Shown here: positions 26,733-34,763 of the stretch, piece after piece
How the letters are laid out: each line of letters opens with the position of its first letter
Numbering within the stretch: the stretch's first letter is position 1
DNA from: Protula sp. h YS-2021
Lineage: Eukaryota > Annelida > Polychaeta > Sabellida > Serpulidae
NCBI GenBank assembly: GCA_949752745.1
Contig: OX457027.1
Location: 60,476,859 to 60,540,858, forward strand
Length of the DNA stretch: 64,000 nucleotides
Direction of reading: 5' to 3'
Notes under the pieces: generated by a model
What the model was told of the DNA's origin: nothing
Seen by the model: only the letters and a program-made list of their open reading frames with translations
Database searches by the model: none
Translations under genes and position numbers: made by a program

Positions 26733-27385
26733 TCAATCCCTAGCCAACAGATTTGCGATCGCTACCATCTGTTCGGGTGGTCGAAAGAGATAGAGCAAGA
26801 CTGACATGCTGGCCCAATCAGCCATGACCTGAATCATTTCTAGGAGTGCGCTTTTATTGTGCGCACATGTAGACTCACCTCTATGCATGAATATTGCATT
26901 TTCTTGTGCATCTAATTGTTTGAGCTTTCGCCTCAAAAAGTCACTTATGTAACGGTGCGTAATAACAAGCCCGTTGTTGTGCAGAAATGCCGACGAGGTT
27001 GAAATGGATTTAGAAGGCTTTTACCGGGCAAACCTTAGATGTACTTGGGCTGGTAACTACCGGTATTTCAAGTACCTTTTCCTTAAATTGAATCACTTTG
27101 AAATCCAGTGCTGAAACCATAGACCCATATTCAGTAAAGGCGACAGCCTCTCGCCACAGATGGAACTGTGGATTAAACTGAAGATTTGAAATGGGGCATA
27201 AATTTTCCTTTCGCAAAAATGCAAAAACTCCTACAAGGATACAAGCTTGTATCCGGATCACAAATAGATATCAGATCACGAAGCAGATTGTACAAAATGT
27301 GTAGTGTTCGCTCATTTGCGCAGCCGGGTAGACGTTTGTAGCCTTTAATTGTTGTGTATATAAGCGAGCGATTAAAAAAAGGCAA
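26733..27385 (-). pseudogene. DIRS tyrosine recombinase (broken)
   Basis: Pieces in two frames: IQACILVGVFAFLRKENLCP carries the box-I Arg; VLEIPVVTSPSTSKVCPVKA follows. After a gap, LLEMIQVMADWASMSVLLYL ends near the catalytic Tyr (LLYLF). The HxxR stretch between them is missing or frameshifted, so it is inactive. Confidence 0.75.
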
Positions 27386-27589
27386 TGTACACGCATATCT
27401 GTGATTCCGTAGCTGGTAAGGCGTGGCTTTCGATTTTCTGGCAAAATTCTAAGTATTGTTTATTTGAAACTTGCAAATTTTCTAGCTGTTTGGGGCGCAA
27501 TTTACATTTAAGCTTTCTGCGATTCTGCGAAATAAACGGAACATTGATTAGAGAAATAAAAAACCTCAGCGCTTTCCATTAATCCTCAT

Positions 27590-27720
27590 TGTTTAATCTA
27601 CTCAAGCAATCTGCAATATCATTCCGTTCGCCGCTGAGGTGACGAGCCGTGATGTCGGAATTGTAGACTGGGGATAACAGAAATAGTTCTCTTATATAAT
27701 CGATGGCCATAGCGGATGTC
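27590..27720 (-). pseudogene. DIRS RNase H C-terminal fragment
   Basis: Reads MAIDYIRELFLLSP and then ITARHLSGERNDIADCLSRL. The HLxGExNxxADxLSRL motif is the RNase H end of DIRS and related retroelements. Confidence 0.75.
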
Positions 27721-28256
27721 TTAGAGGTTGCACGATTTCTAAAAAATACGACCTGTATATTGTCTGTATATACAATTACACGTTTGCTTACCCATGTGTG
27801 GCCAAATTTACGAGCGCCAAATTAATGCTCTTAAATGTTTATATTACCCCTAATAGCATTCCGCTGCTTAACATCATACAATTGTCTGATAAATCAAAGG
27901 TATCCGGTACACAATGCGATTCCCCATCGGGATCCCAGGAACCCGCTAACAGAGTCCCTTGAAGTTTACACCTTACCTATACAAAGAACTGTCCGTTTAA
28001 AAAATGTCTAGATCAATTCTGTGATTGTGTGGCACTTCGACGGTGCTATTAAAGCTTGGGTGGTCAAGATATTTAAACCAAAATTCGCTGTCCAATCTAA
28101 AGCTGTTTTTAACTTAACATAAGAATGTGCATATCTGACAGAGTTCACTAAGTCTATCATACGTCGCAAAAACGTTCTACCCCTTTAATTACTGTACTAG
28201 CAAGTGTTAAATGCAACAAATGTCACGCCTTCTTTTTGCTTTATTTAATATACACA

Positions 28257-29050
28257 TTAAGGACTGAAATAGAGTTCTGATTTATCGACTTTATCCTCAG
28301 GTAAACTTACTGATATATTATTAGAATCTAACAACAAACCTGAGAATTTGGTCATCTGACATGGAGATACAATCTTACCCCAACTCACGTAGAAACCAAG
28401 CTCAATTAACAACCTAATAAATGCAAGCTGAGCCCTTTTACAATCTTCATACGAAACGGCAATTATTAGATAATCATATATAAATTTTCTACATATAAGC
28501 AATTAAAGCAAAGCTGCTCCATAATACGGACGACCGCGCTCCTCATTCTCTGAAAAATACCAATCGATGAACCACTTGTACATATCAAATCTCCACTTTA
28601 ACCCTTCTAAGCACCAATCACTTGGCTGAATAGCGATGGATCTGTTCGCACTTGCTATATCAACGCAAACAAAATAACAACCTTTTTATTGAACTGAGAT
28701 GCGTAGCCCACTGTTTTATAACTCATTTTATTATGTGAAAAGTGATCATTGATAGATTTACCCTCAGGTCTACTGCAATCCGTAATTGGTCTAAATTTAT
28801 CACTATCCTTTTTCAGGACCGTCCCATAGGCACGTACATACTTAGGTTTATTATCAACTAGAGAACGTTTGCCCGCTGCAATTTTGCCGAGGAATATACT
28901 ATCCATTTTTGGTTTAACCTCGGCATTCAAGGCAGAGCTGTAATTATTCACTTCATAGCACTCGATTTCATCCAAGCACATATAAGTTATTTTAAAACCA
29001 TAACGTATACCATCAAGCAGAAATTCGTGATCGGGATCGTCGTGGAGATA
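28257..29050 (-). pseudogene. DIRS reverse transcriptase (broken)
   Basis: Fragments read YLHDDPDHEFLLDGIRYGF, then KKDSDKFRPITDCSRPEGKS (finger/palm of the DIRS RT), then after an interruption DYLIIAVSYEDCKRAQLAFI and LGFYVSWGKIVSP (palm after the catalytic YxDD; here YDYL, so one catalytic Asp is lost). Frameshifts and stops split it. Confidence 0.8.
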
Positions 29051-29083
29051 CTTACCTCACATCCATGGTTTCAGTTGACATGG

Positions 29084-29089
29084 AAAACC
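29084..29089. repeat. Polinton target-site duplication, left (AAAACC)
   Basis: AAAACC immediately precedes the left terminal repeat (AGTAGGGTATAAATGG) and is repeated at 46,550-46,555 after the right one. Six-base duplications are typical of Polintons. Confidence 0.95.
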
Positions 29090-29123
29090 AGTAGGGTATA
29101 AATGGGGGTTCTGGGTCACTTGA

Positions 29124-29428
29124 TGACGTCATACTGTCTGGAAGTGACGTCATCATGTCTGGACCGGAAGTGTTGTCTGGACCGGAAGTGACGTCATACT
29201 GTCTGGACCGGAAGTGACGTCATCATGTCTGGAAGTGACGTCATAGCGTCTGGACCGGAAGTGTTGTCTAGACCGGAAGTGCTGTCTGGAGTGGAAGTGA
29301 CATCATCATGTCTGGACCGGAAGTGACGTCATCATGTCTGGACCGGAAGTGACGTCATCATGTCTGGACCGGAAGTCATGATAAGCGTTAGGATAGGCGC
29401 GACCATCTGTGACGTCATCATGACGTCA
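29124..29428. promoter_or_regulatory. CRE/ETS array in left terminal repeat
   Basis: Nine perfect TGACGTCA palindromes (CREB/ATF site), several directly fused as ACCGGAAGTGACGTCA, which joins an optimal ETS site (ACCGGAAGT) to a CRE. TGTCTGGACC spacers separate the units. The site identities are established knowledge; use by the element is inference. Confidence 0.7.
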
Positions 29429-29511
29429 TACTGAGATGATGCTGTCTGGAGCGAAAGTGGTTTGGCCGAGTCAATCAACATGAAGCCAATGAACTCGACC
29501 TGTCAATCAGT

Positions 29512-29525
29512 GTAACCATGGCAAC
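29512..29525. promoter_or_regulatory. RFX X-box in left terminal repeat
   Basis: GTAACCATGGCAAC fits the RFX X-box palindrome (GTNRCC-N-RGYAAC type). An AGCCAAT box lies ~28 bp before it. Conserved in the right repeat at 46,127-46,140. Confidence 0.6.
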
Positions 29526-29546
29526 AGACCCTAAAAAGCCACGACC

Positions 29547-29712
29547 CCCCCCCCCCCCCCAGGACAGACTATGTACCGACCCCCCCCCCCTAGGACAGAC
29601 TATGTACCGACCCCCCCCCTAGGACAGACTATGTACCGACCCCCCCCCCCTAGGACAGACTATGTACCGACCCCCCCCTAGGACAGACTATGTACCGACC
29701 CCCCCCCCCCAG
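29547..29712. repeat. C-run tandem repeat, left terminal repeat
   Basis: About five units of ~28-30 bp (AGGACAGACTATGTACCGA plus 7-11 C). Mirrored as G runs at 45,920-46,108. Runs of this length could form G-quadruplex or i-motif structures. Confidence 0.9.
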
Positions 29713-29742
29713 GAGAACAAACTAAAAAAAAAAAAAAAATTG

Positions 29743-29796
29743 TGCTGAATCAGCATGATGAAATCGTTGATTCAGCATGATAAAATCGTATATAAG
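29743..29796 (+). promoter_or_regulatory. Left promoter: MARE-like site and TATA box
   Basis: TGCTGAATCAGCA (29,743-29,755, palindromic MARE half-sites around a central A), then TATATAAG at 29,789-29,796. The ATG at 29,850 is 54 bases downstream, a normal distance. The right terminal repeat has the equivalent CTTATATA at 45,868-45,875. Confidence 0.65.
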
Positions 29797-29849
29797 TGTA
29801 GTGTCTCGAGGCTTAGGCATCGTCAGACACACCAGCTATCAACATAGAC

Positions 29850-30938
29850 ATGGATGACTTTGAAACAGTTACTTTTGATGATACATTATTATCGTTGGAA
29901 GAGATAGATGCGTTCTTTGAAGACGCTGAAACAGCTTTGAAGGAAGCGTTAGTTGCTCTGCCAGATGTCGCTACAGTGCAACAAGCAATGCCTCAGGAGG
30001 AAGCGTTAAATGCACCATCAGATGTCGCTACAGTGCAACAAGCAATGCCTCAGGAGGAAGCATTAAATGCACCATCAGATGTCGCTGCAGTGCAGCAAGA
30101 AATGCCAGATCCTGAGGGGTCTGACTACCCGTTCTGGGTTGCGAATAGACTTATCAATGGTGACAACTCACAACTAAGTGCAAAGTTAAAAGCGCATCTA
30201 GCACATTATGAGGAAAACGAAGTGAGTGATGATGATGAGGATTCAGAATTGGACATGTCAAGCGATAATGAGGATTCAGAAGTGGACATGTCAAGCGATG
30301 ACGGAGAAGACAAACAGCTGAAATCTAAAATTGAATCGAGTAAGACCATACCTGTTACTGAGGAAGATGTTATAATGTTGAAACGGAACTTTCGAGCAGT
30401 ACTTCCTCTGATTGATTGTAACATTTTATGGTGTTTATGTGAAGAAGGCTTTTTCAACAACCACACGTACATGTATCTAACGGAAGAAGTGAATACCGTC
30501 ATTCAACTCATCTACATGTTAGAAGGAAACACAGAACATGTTCCGGCGTCAGAGCCAAAGTTCTCCGAAGCTATGACTCAACGTTTCATTCAACTTATTA
30601 AAAGTCTTCATGAGGAACTTTTTAAGACTTTATCTCTACCGGCGCCAAAGTCTCTGGATGAGGATCGTGAATTCAAATGTGCAAAGGTCATGTTGCATGG
30701 TTTCAAATACCTTGAAGAACGCATTCATGTGTATGATATGATGGCTTACCTCTATGAAAAAGGACATTTCACTATGTCAATGCTGTTTCAATGGATACTA
30801 GGGCATCGGACCCCAGGAGACTTTTTAGTGATTGTCATGGTACAATCGCTAACAAACGGTTTACCAACAACCTTTCTCGACGGTTTCAATGACATGACTC
30901 CGCGATTTTACAAACATCTCATGAAAACCTACATGTAA
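29850..30938 (+). CDS. Acidic protein with two CARD-like helical repeats (accessory)
   Basis: 362 residues. Residues 39-85 hold a 19-residue tandem repeat (DVATVQQAMPQEEALNAPS, 2.5 copies, 57 bp each at DNA level). Residues 124-155 are two Asp/Glu/Ser-rich repeats. Residues ~170-262 and ~272-360 are two helical segments with a similar pattern: L-x3-F…L…ID/HVYD…L-x-E-x-G-F/HF-x(3-4)…QL/QWIL…F…L. The D-x-x-x-x-L-x-x-x-G-x-(F/L)(T) signature recalls death-fold (CARD) domains, often used to interfere with or copy host apoptosis and inflammatory adaptors. This is a pattern call with no search behind it. Typical Polintons have no such core gene. It is driven by the terminal-repeat promoter. Confidence 0.6.
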   Translation: MDDFETVTFDDTLLSLEEIDAFFEDAETALKEALVALPDVATVQQAMPQEEALNAPSDVATVQQAMPQEEALNAPSDVAAVQQEMPDPEGSDYPFWVANRLINGDNSQLSAKLKAHLAHYEENEVSDDDEDSELDMSSDNEDSEVDMSSDDGEDKQLKSKIESSKTIPVTEEDVIMLKRNFRAVLPLIDCNILWCLCEEGFFNNHTYMYLTEEVNTVIQLIYMLEGNTEHVPASEPKFSEAMTQRFIQLIKSLHEELFKTLSLPAPKSLDEDREFKCAKVMLHGFKYLEERIHVYDMMAYLYEKGHFTMSMLFQWILGHRTPGDFLVIVMVQSLTNGLPTTFLDGFNDMTPRFYKHLMKTYM

Positions 30939-31006
30939 CATCTGTATAAAAGGAGGTAAAACCATCTACAATGTCAACATTGCTTCTTCATCGATGTGTA
31001 GAGACC

Positions 31007-31255
31007 ATGGATGACGTCTTCAAAGTGAATTATGCTGACTATGTGTTTTCAAAGCTTCCTGCTTTTGAATCGGATTGGATGCTGCAAGTGAAGAATTTAC
31101 ATCAGCATTGGGAAGCTGTTGGAAAGACCATTCCAAGAGATCGTTTCATCCGCTCGTTTCTACGTGAATGTGAAGATCTACATTTACCGTTAACTTATGA
31201 CATTGATTCAGCATTTATCAACGCGAATACAATTTGGGCAGTTGAGCTATGTTAG
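31007..31255 (+). CDS. Small unknown accessory protein
   Basis: 82 residues from ATG 31,007 (GACCATGG context). The in-frame ATG at 30,971 lies only 26 bases after the TATAAAAGG box at 30,945 and is probably upstream of transcription start. Helical, with LPAFESDWMLQVKNL and IPRDRFIRSFLREC. Not recognised. A second frame starting at 31,249 (ATG overlapping the stop, 49 residues to 31,398, MLDVAARIILHYDDD) could be its continuation after a 1-base shift. Confidence 0.5.
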   Translation: MDDVFKVNYADYVFSKLPAFESDWMLQVKNLHQHWEAVGKTIPRDRFIRSFLRECEDLHLPLTYDIDSAFINANTIWAVELC

Positions 31256-31370
31256 ATGTGGCTGCAAGAATCATTTTACATTATGATGATGATGTTCCAA
31301 ATAATGTATCAGAGCTTGTCCGATTCAACCATGGACGAGTTGAAGTGAATTCAAAACTTTGCAAGTTCTT

Positions 31371-31403
31371 TGCTGACTCAGCAGATAGTTGGGTATAAAA
31401 GGG
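31371..31403 (+). promoter_or_regulatory. Perfect Maf recognition element plus TATA box
   Basis: TGCTGACTCAGCA (31,371-31,383) is a perfect 13-bp T-MARE palindrome. TATAAAAGGG starts 11 bases later (31,394). A second GACTCAGCA follows at 31,409. This places transcription start near 31,425, so the in-frame TTG start at 31,389 cannot be used. Confidence 0.7.
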
Positions 31404-31478
31404 AGTGGACTCAGCAGAGTGAAGTCATTTCTCAGCAGACAGTTGGAGGGAGTGGATCATCAGTACATTGTAGCAGCC

Positions 31479-32126
31479 ATGGAGAACAAGACAAGCAGCA
31501 GCAGCAGCAGCAGCAGCAGCTTTAAAATTAGTGCTAACTTAACCATTACTGTGGAGCATGGAGAATATGGGTCATTTCTACGCATCACACGTGGAGAGAG
31601 ATGGTGTGCTTATTCACCATCTTTGTGGAAGATTGTATGCCAAAGCTTGAAAAATTTACGCGACATTGGCTTCAAACTGTACTTAACGCAAACGAAGTGG
31701 CTTGAAGTCATTTCATACTTGGATATGCGCTATGTGAGTTTTGTGCGCACGTCACGGTTTGAAGGGAAAGAATACACACATCACATCAACATGAATGATG
31801 GTGAATGGGAGACACTGCTTCAGGAGATGGACAACATCAACTCAGCCCTATCACCATGTGAGGAATGTCATGACAAGAAAACGATCATCAAGCTGCAAAA
31901 GGATGGTCGGATGAAGTTGTCAAAGCTATCCAAGAAAAGGCTGGCTGAAGTTCAGTTGGAGAACATGAACGTACAAAATCAACTTGGACTTACCTGTGAC
32001 TATTGCGGTGCTTGTGGATATGTGGAGGATTATCATTGCCACTGCCACAAGTATAATTGCAAGTTGTGTGAACCAAGCAACTTCTGCGGCAAGTGTGAGG
32101 TACTTAAAGTCAGTGAAGCAAAGTAA
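31479..32126 (+). CDS. PC4-like domain plus Cys-rich zinc tail (accessory)
   Basis: 215 residues from ATG 31,479 (GCAGCCATGG). It starts MENKT, a serine run (AGC repeat), then a β-rich region with LTITVEHGEYGSFLRITRG and a second half HHINMNDGEWETLLQEMDNI. The last pattern (I-x-(L/M)-N-x-x-E-W-x-x-L) matches the end of the PC4/p15 ssDNA-binding fold and recurs in the four minus-strand PC4-like genes. The last 75 residues have CEEC, CDYCGACG, CHCHKYNCKLCEP and CGKC, likely binding several zinc ions. Possibly a nucleic-acid-binding regulator. Confidence 0.6.
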   Translation: MENKTSSSSSSSSSFKISANLTITVEHGEYGSFLRITRGERWCAYSPSLWKIVCQSLKNLRDIGFKLYLTQTKWLEVISYLDMRYVSFVRTSRFEGKEYTHHINMNDGEWETLLQEMDNINSALSPCEECHDKKTIIKLQKDGRMKLSKLSKKRLAEVQLENMNVQNQLGLTCDYCGACGYVEDYHCHCHKYNCKLCEPSNFCGKCEVLKVSEAK

Positions 32127-32150
32127 AAGCCCACAAGACACTGAAACAAG

Positions 32151-32660
32151 ATGGACGCATGTTTTAAAAATGCTTATATTGACTTGATGATTGCTAAACT
32201 TGCTTGCTGTGGCACTCCAGACTATCAACTTTATCATTTGGATGCTTTTTGGGATGTTGTACATCATAGTCTTGATGTGATTGAACTGCATTCAAGATTT
32301 CTTGGAGAATGTCATAAAACTGGAATAGAAGAAGATCCTGACTTTGACTTTGATTCTGCACTTTATTCTGCTCGCACTGATGTGGAAGTATATTTCACCG
32401 TGGTTGATCATTTGAGAGATTGTTGTAAAGAAGAAGAGGAAACCGAGCAGCTTTATCAGGTAAGTTATAAAAACCTTTTTTAATCATGTTTATGACAACA
32501 TAGTGAATTGTTTCTCAAAGACATAACAATGTTTTTCTTACTAGCAAATTTAGTTTTATGTGAGTGGTTTCAACGTAAACAAAGAAAGAATATGATAGAA
32601 GAGGCAGCAAATATATTAAAAGATATTTTATTACAGGAAGAAACCGACATGTCAGAATAA
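32151..32660 (+). CDS. Unknown helical protein with a 177-bp intron
   Basis: Exon 1 is 32,151-32,459 (MDACFKNAYIDLMIAKLACC…ending EEETEQLYQ). A perfect donor (CAG|gtaagt) follows, and acceptor ttttattacag ends the intron at 32,636. Exon 2 (EETDMSE, stop at 32,660) is in the same phase. If unspliced the frame ends at 32,483. No domain recognised. The Cys pairs (ACC, DCC) and acidic tail are the visible traits. Confidence 0.55.
32529..32660 (+). CDS. Nested 43-aa ORF with one membrane helix
   Basis: The ATG lies inside the intron of the previous gene. It reads MFFLLANLVLCEWFQRKQRK (short hydrophobic helix, then basic), then an amphipathic helix, and shares the last codons EETDMSE with exon 2 of the upstream gene. 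It could be an alternative product of the unspliced transcript. Weak call because of length. Confidence 0.35.
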   Translation: MFFLLANLVLCEWFQRKQRKNMIEEAANILKDILLQEETDMSE

Positions 32661-32675
32661 AGAAGCAAAGTCAAC

Positions 32676-33113
32676 ATGGAGAATCTTGTACTATTCAGCG
32701 GTCATAAGGACGTTCTTTCAAATATGTTTCCAACACGACTTGAAAAGTATGGACATGTGTTCAACTCAAGTGAAGCTTTGTATCAATATGAGAAAGCAGT
32801 GTTTCATCACCGTCCAGATATTGCTTCAGCCATTGTGTCATCCAGAAATGGATATGAAGCGAAACGTATTGCTAAAGGGATAAAACCATGTCCTTTATGG
32901 CATACAGTGAAGAGAAGCAAAATGCAAGATGTTTTACAAGTCAAACTGGATCAGTGTGTATTGTTTCGCAACAAGTTGAAAGAATGTAAAGACAAAACTT
33001 TAGTTGAAGCAACGTATGATCATTGGTGGGGAGCTGGTGTGAAACATGTGTCATCTGAATATCCTGGTCAGAATATTATGGGAAAGTTGTTAGAACTGTT
33101 GTGTGAGGGTTAG
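32676..33113 (+). CDS. NADAR (YbiA-like, DUF1768) domain protein
   Basis: 145 residues, the length of a single NADAR domain. Visible family motifs: F-x5-LSNMFP at the N-terminus, G-x-x-FNSSEALYQYEKA, then NGYEAKRIAKG, W-x5-K-x-x-M, LVEATYDHWWGAG and GQNIMGKLLELL. NADAR proteins act on NAD/ADP-ribose-linked or related N-glycosidic substrates; some reverse ADP-ribosylation of DNA guanine next to DarT toxins. Role here is inferred: removal of ADP-ribose marks or altered NAD metabolism during replication. It sits in the accessory arm, 16 bases after the previous gene's stop. Confidence 0.85.
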   Translation: MENLVLFSGHKDVLSNMFPTRLEKYGHVFNSSEALYQYEKAVFHHRPDIASAIVSSRNGYEAKRIAKGIKPCPLWHTVKRSKMQDVLQVKLDQCVLFRNKLKECKDKTLVEATYDHWWGAGVKHVSSEYPGQNIMGKLLELLCEG

Positions 33114-33214
33114 AGACTTTTTCATTTGCTTGCCAACCGTCATGGTGTGCAGACGTGTGGACATGTAAATTTGAAGTATGTTTAACTTGTGTTGCATTGA
33201 TTCAAGACTGCACA

Positions 33215-33547
33215 ATGGCGGACATGACACTGAGACAATATATTATGCAAAAAGCTTATTGTGAAGAAATGTTATCAGCTGTAAAAAAGTTTGCATATTT
33301 AGTCTGTCCTGCTTGTCAACATGAAGAGTGTCAAGAACATACTTGTCATGCTGCATCTGTTTATACATATTGGAATGAAGCTAAATATTACATGCATTTA
33401 GATAAAGTGTTAGAGAATGCAAATCAACGTTGTGAGAAATATGGTGTAGATGCTATTACATTGGATGAACTCAGTCATTGGTTAGTGTTCATTGAAGACC
33501 AATGGTCTCCAGTGATTCATACCATTGTATCTATACTTGATTTGTAA
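33215..33547 (+). CDS. Small unknown accessory protein with CxxC/H cluster
   Basis: 110 residues from ATG 33,215 (CACAATGG). The in-frame 33,155 ATG adds 20 hydrophobic/Cys residues and is less likely. The middle has CPACQHEECQEHTCH, which could bind zinc; the rest is helical (YWNEAKYYMHLDKVLENAN, LDELSHWLVFIEDQW). Not recognised. Confidence 0.5.
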   Translation: MADMTLRQYIMQKAYCEEMLSAVKKFAYLVCPACQHEECQEHTCHAASVYTYWNEAKYYMHLDKVLENANQRCEKYGVDAITLDELSHWLVFIEDQWSPVIHTIVSILDL

Positions 33548-33652
33548 AAAACTTGTTAGTTAAGTTATAAATGCATGTTAGTTAAGTGATGTTGGTTGAG
33601 TTATAAAATAAAAGCTGTTCTGTTGAGAAGGTGGTTTTCATTCGGTGTGACC

Positions 33653-34763
33653 ATGTCGACGTGGAAAGACTACTTGACTGATATTTACTTCAAACCTGGA
33701 CAGCCTGGAGCATTTGCTGGTCCTTACAAACTGTATCACATCTTACGAAAACATAATCAAGCAGTCACACAGTCACAAGTGAAGAAATGGTTGCAGGATC
33801 AAGATGCTTTTAGTTTACTCCAACCTGTCAAATACAGGTTCAAAAGACAACGTGTCATTACACGTGGTATTGATGACATGTGGGATATTGATTTGGCTGA
33901 TATGGGAAACATAGCTCCCTATAATGATGACATACGCTTTTTACTCATTGTCATTGATGTGTTTTCCAAATATGTCTGGGTACAGCCAATACCTAATAAA
34001 TCACATACCAGCGTCATACAAGCTTTCCAAAAGATTTTTCATGACACACGACGAAGACCGCGAACTCTAAGGTCTGATAAAGGAACAGAATTTAAAAAAC
34101 AGATGGGTAAAAGCATTTTTGAAGAAAGAAGGCATTCATGCTTATACCACAAAGAATGAAACCAAAGCCAACTTTGCTGAAAGAGTCATTCGTACTCTAA
34201 AGGGAATGATGTATCGGTATTTTCTACATAATCAAACTTACCGTTATTTAGACATTCTTCCAGACTTGGTGTACAAATACAACCATAGACCTTATGGTTC
34301 TCTTCCTAATAAATATGCTCCAGCCGAGATTCGTTAAGACAACGAATCAAAAGTGTGGAAGTATATGTATGTCGACAAACTGAAATTGAAACCTAAGAAG
34401 AAGAAGAAGAAGTACAAATTTAACATTGGTGATCATGTTCGCATTTCTCACATTAAATATGTGTTTCAACGGGATTATCACATCAAATGGACGCAAGAAG
34501 TCTTCATTGTCACACATCGTTGTAAGAAGCAAGGAATACATTTATATCGTGTGAAAGACTTTTTAGACGAAGATATTGATGGTCATTTCTATGAAGAAGA
34601 ACTGCAGAAAGTGACCAAAGATATTGAATCTATTTATAGAATTGAAAAAGTCTTGAAAACACGTAAAAGACGAGGAGGAGGTGTGAAAGAATTATTTGTC
34701 AAGTGGTTAGGTTGGCCAAACAAGTTTAACAGTTGGGTGAAAGAAACAGACATTCAACAATGA
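33653..34763 (+). pseudogene. Polinton integrase with chromodomain, frameshifted and with a stop
   Basis: Retroviral-type integrase. Starts MSTWKDYL (ACCATGT), H-x-x-x-x linker, catalytic D in MWDIDLADMG, D in LRSDKGTEFK, E in KANFAERVIRTLK. After GTEFKKQMG the frame shifts by one base (~34,107) before the AFLKKEGIHAY stretch. In the second part a TAA at 34,335 follows PAEIR and the same frame then resumes with KVWKYMYV. The C-terminal ~60 residues hold a chromodomain (YRIEKVLKTRK, FVKWLGWPNKFNSWVKETD). A TATAAAA lies at 33,602. All parts are present but the product cannot be made whole without recoding. Confidence 0.85.

Larger units (their letters stand above)
26733..29083 (-). mobile_element. 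DIRS-type retrotransposon relic, 3' half
   Basis: On the minus strand, in order: reverse transcriptase (29,050-28,257), RNase H end (27,720-27,590) and tyrosine recombinase (27,385-26,733). RT, RNase H and tyrosine recombinase in that order are diagnostic for DIRS elements. All frames are interrupted. The 5' part continues on the other side of the Polinton. Confidence 0.8.
29090..29865. repeat. Polinton left terminal inverted repeat
   Basis: Matches the reverse complement of 45,790-46,549: outer AGTAGGGTATAAATGGGGGTTCT, CRE/ETS array, CCAAT and X-box segment, C-run repeats, then a TATA promoter and the first codons of a gene. The two copies differ in number of array units. The last part diverges into two different genes. 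Confidence 0.9.

Noticed and set aside
31389..31478. Extended start of the accessory gene (GIKGSGLS…)
   Set aside because: Starts on TTG inside a TATA box; ATG 31,479 has a strong context.
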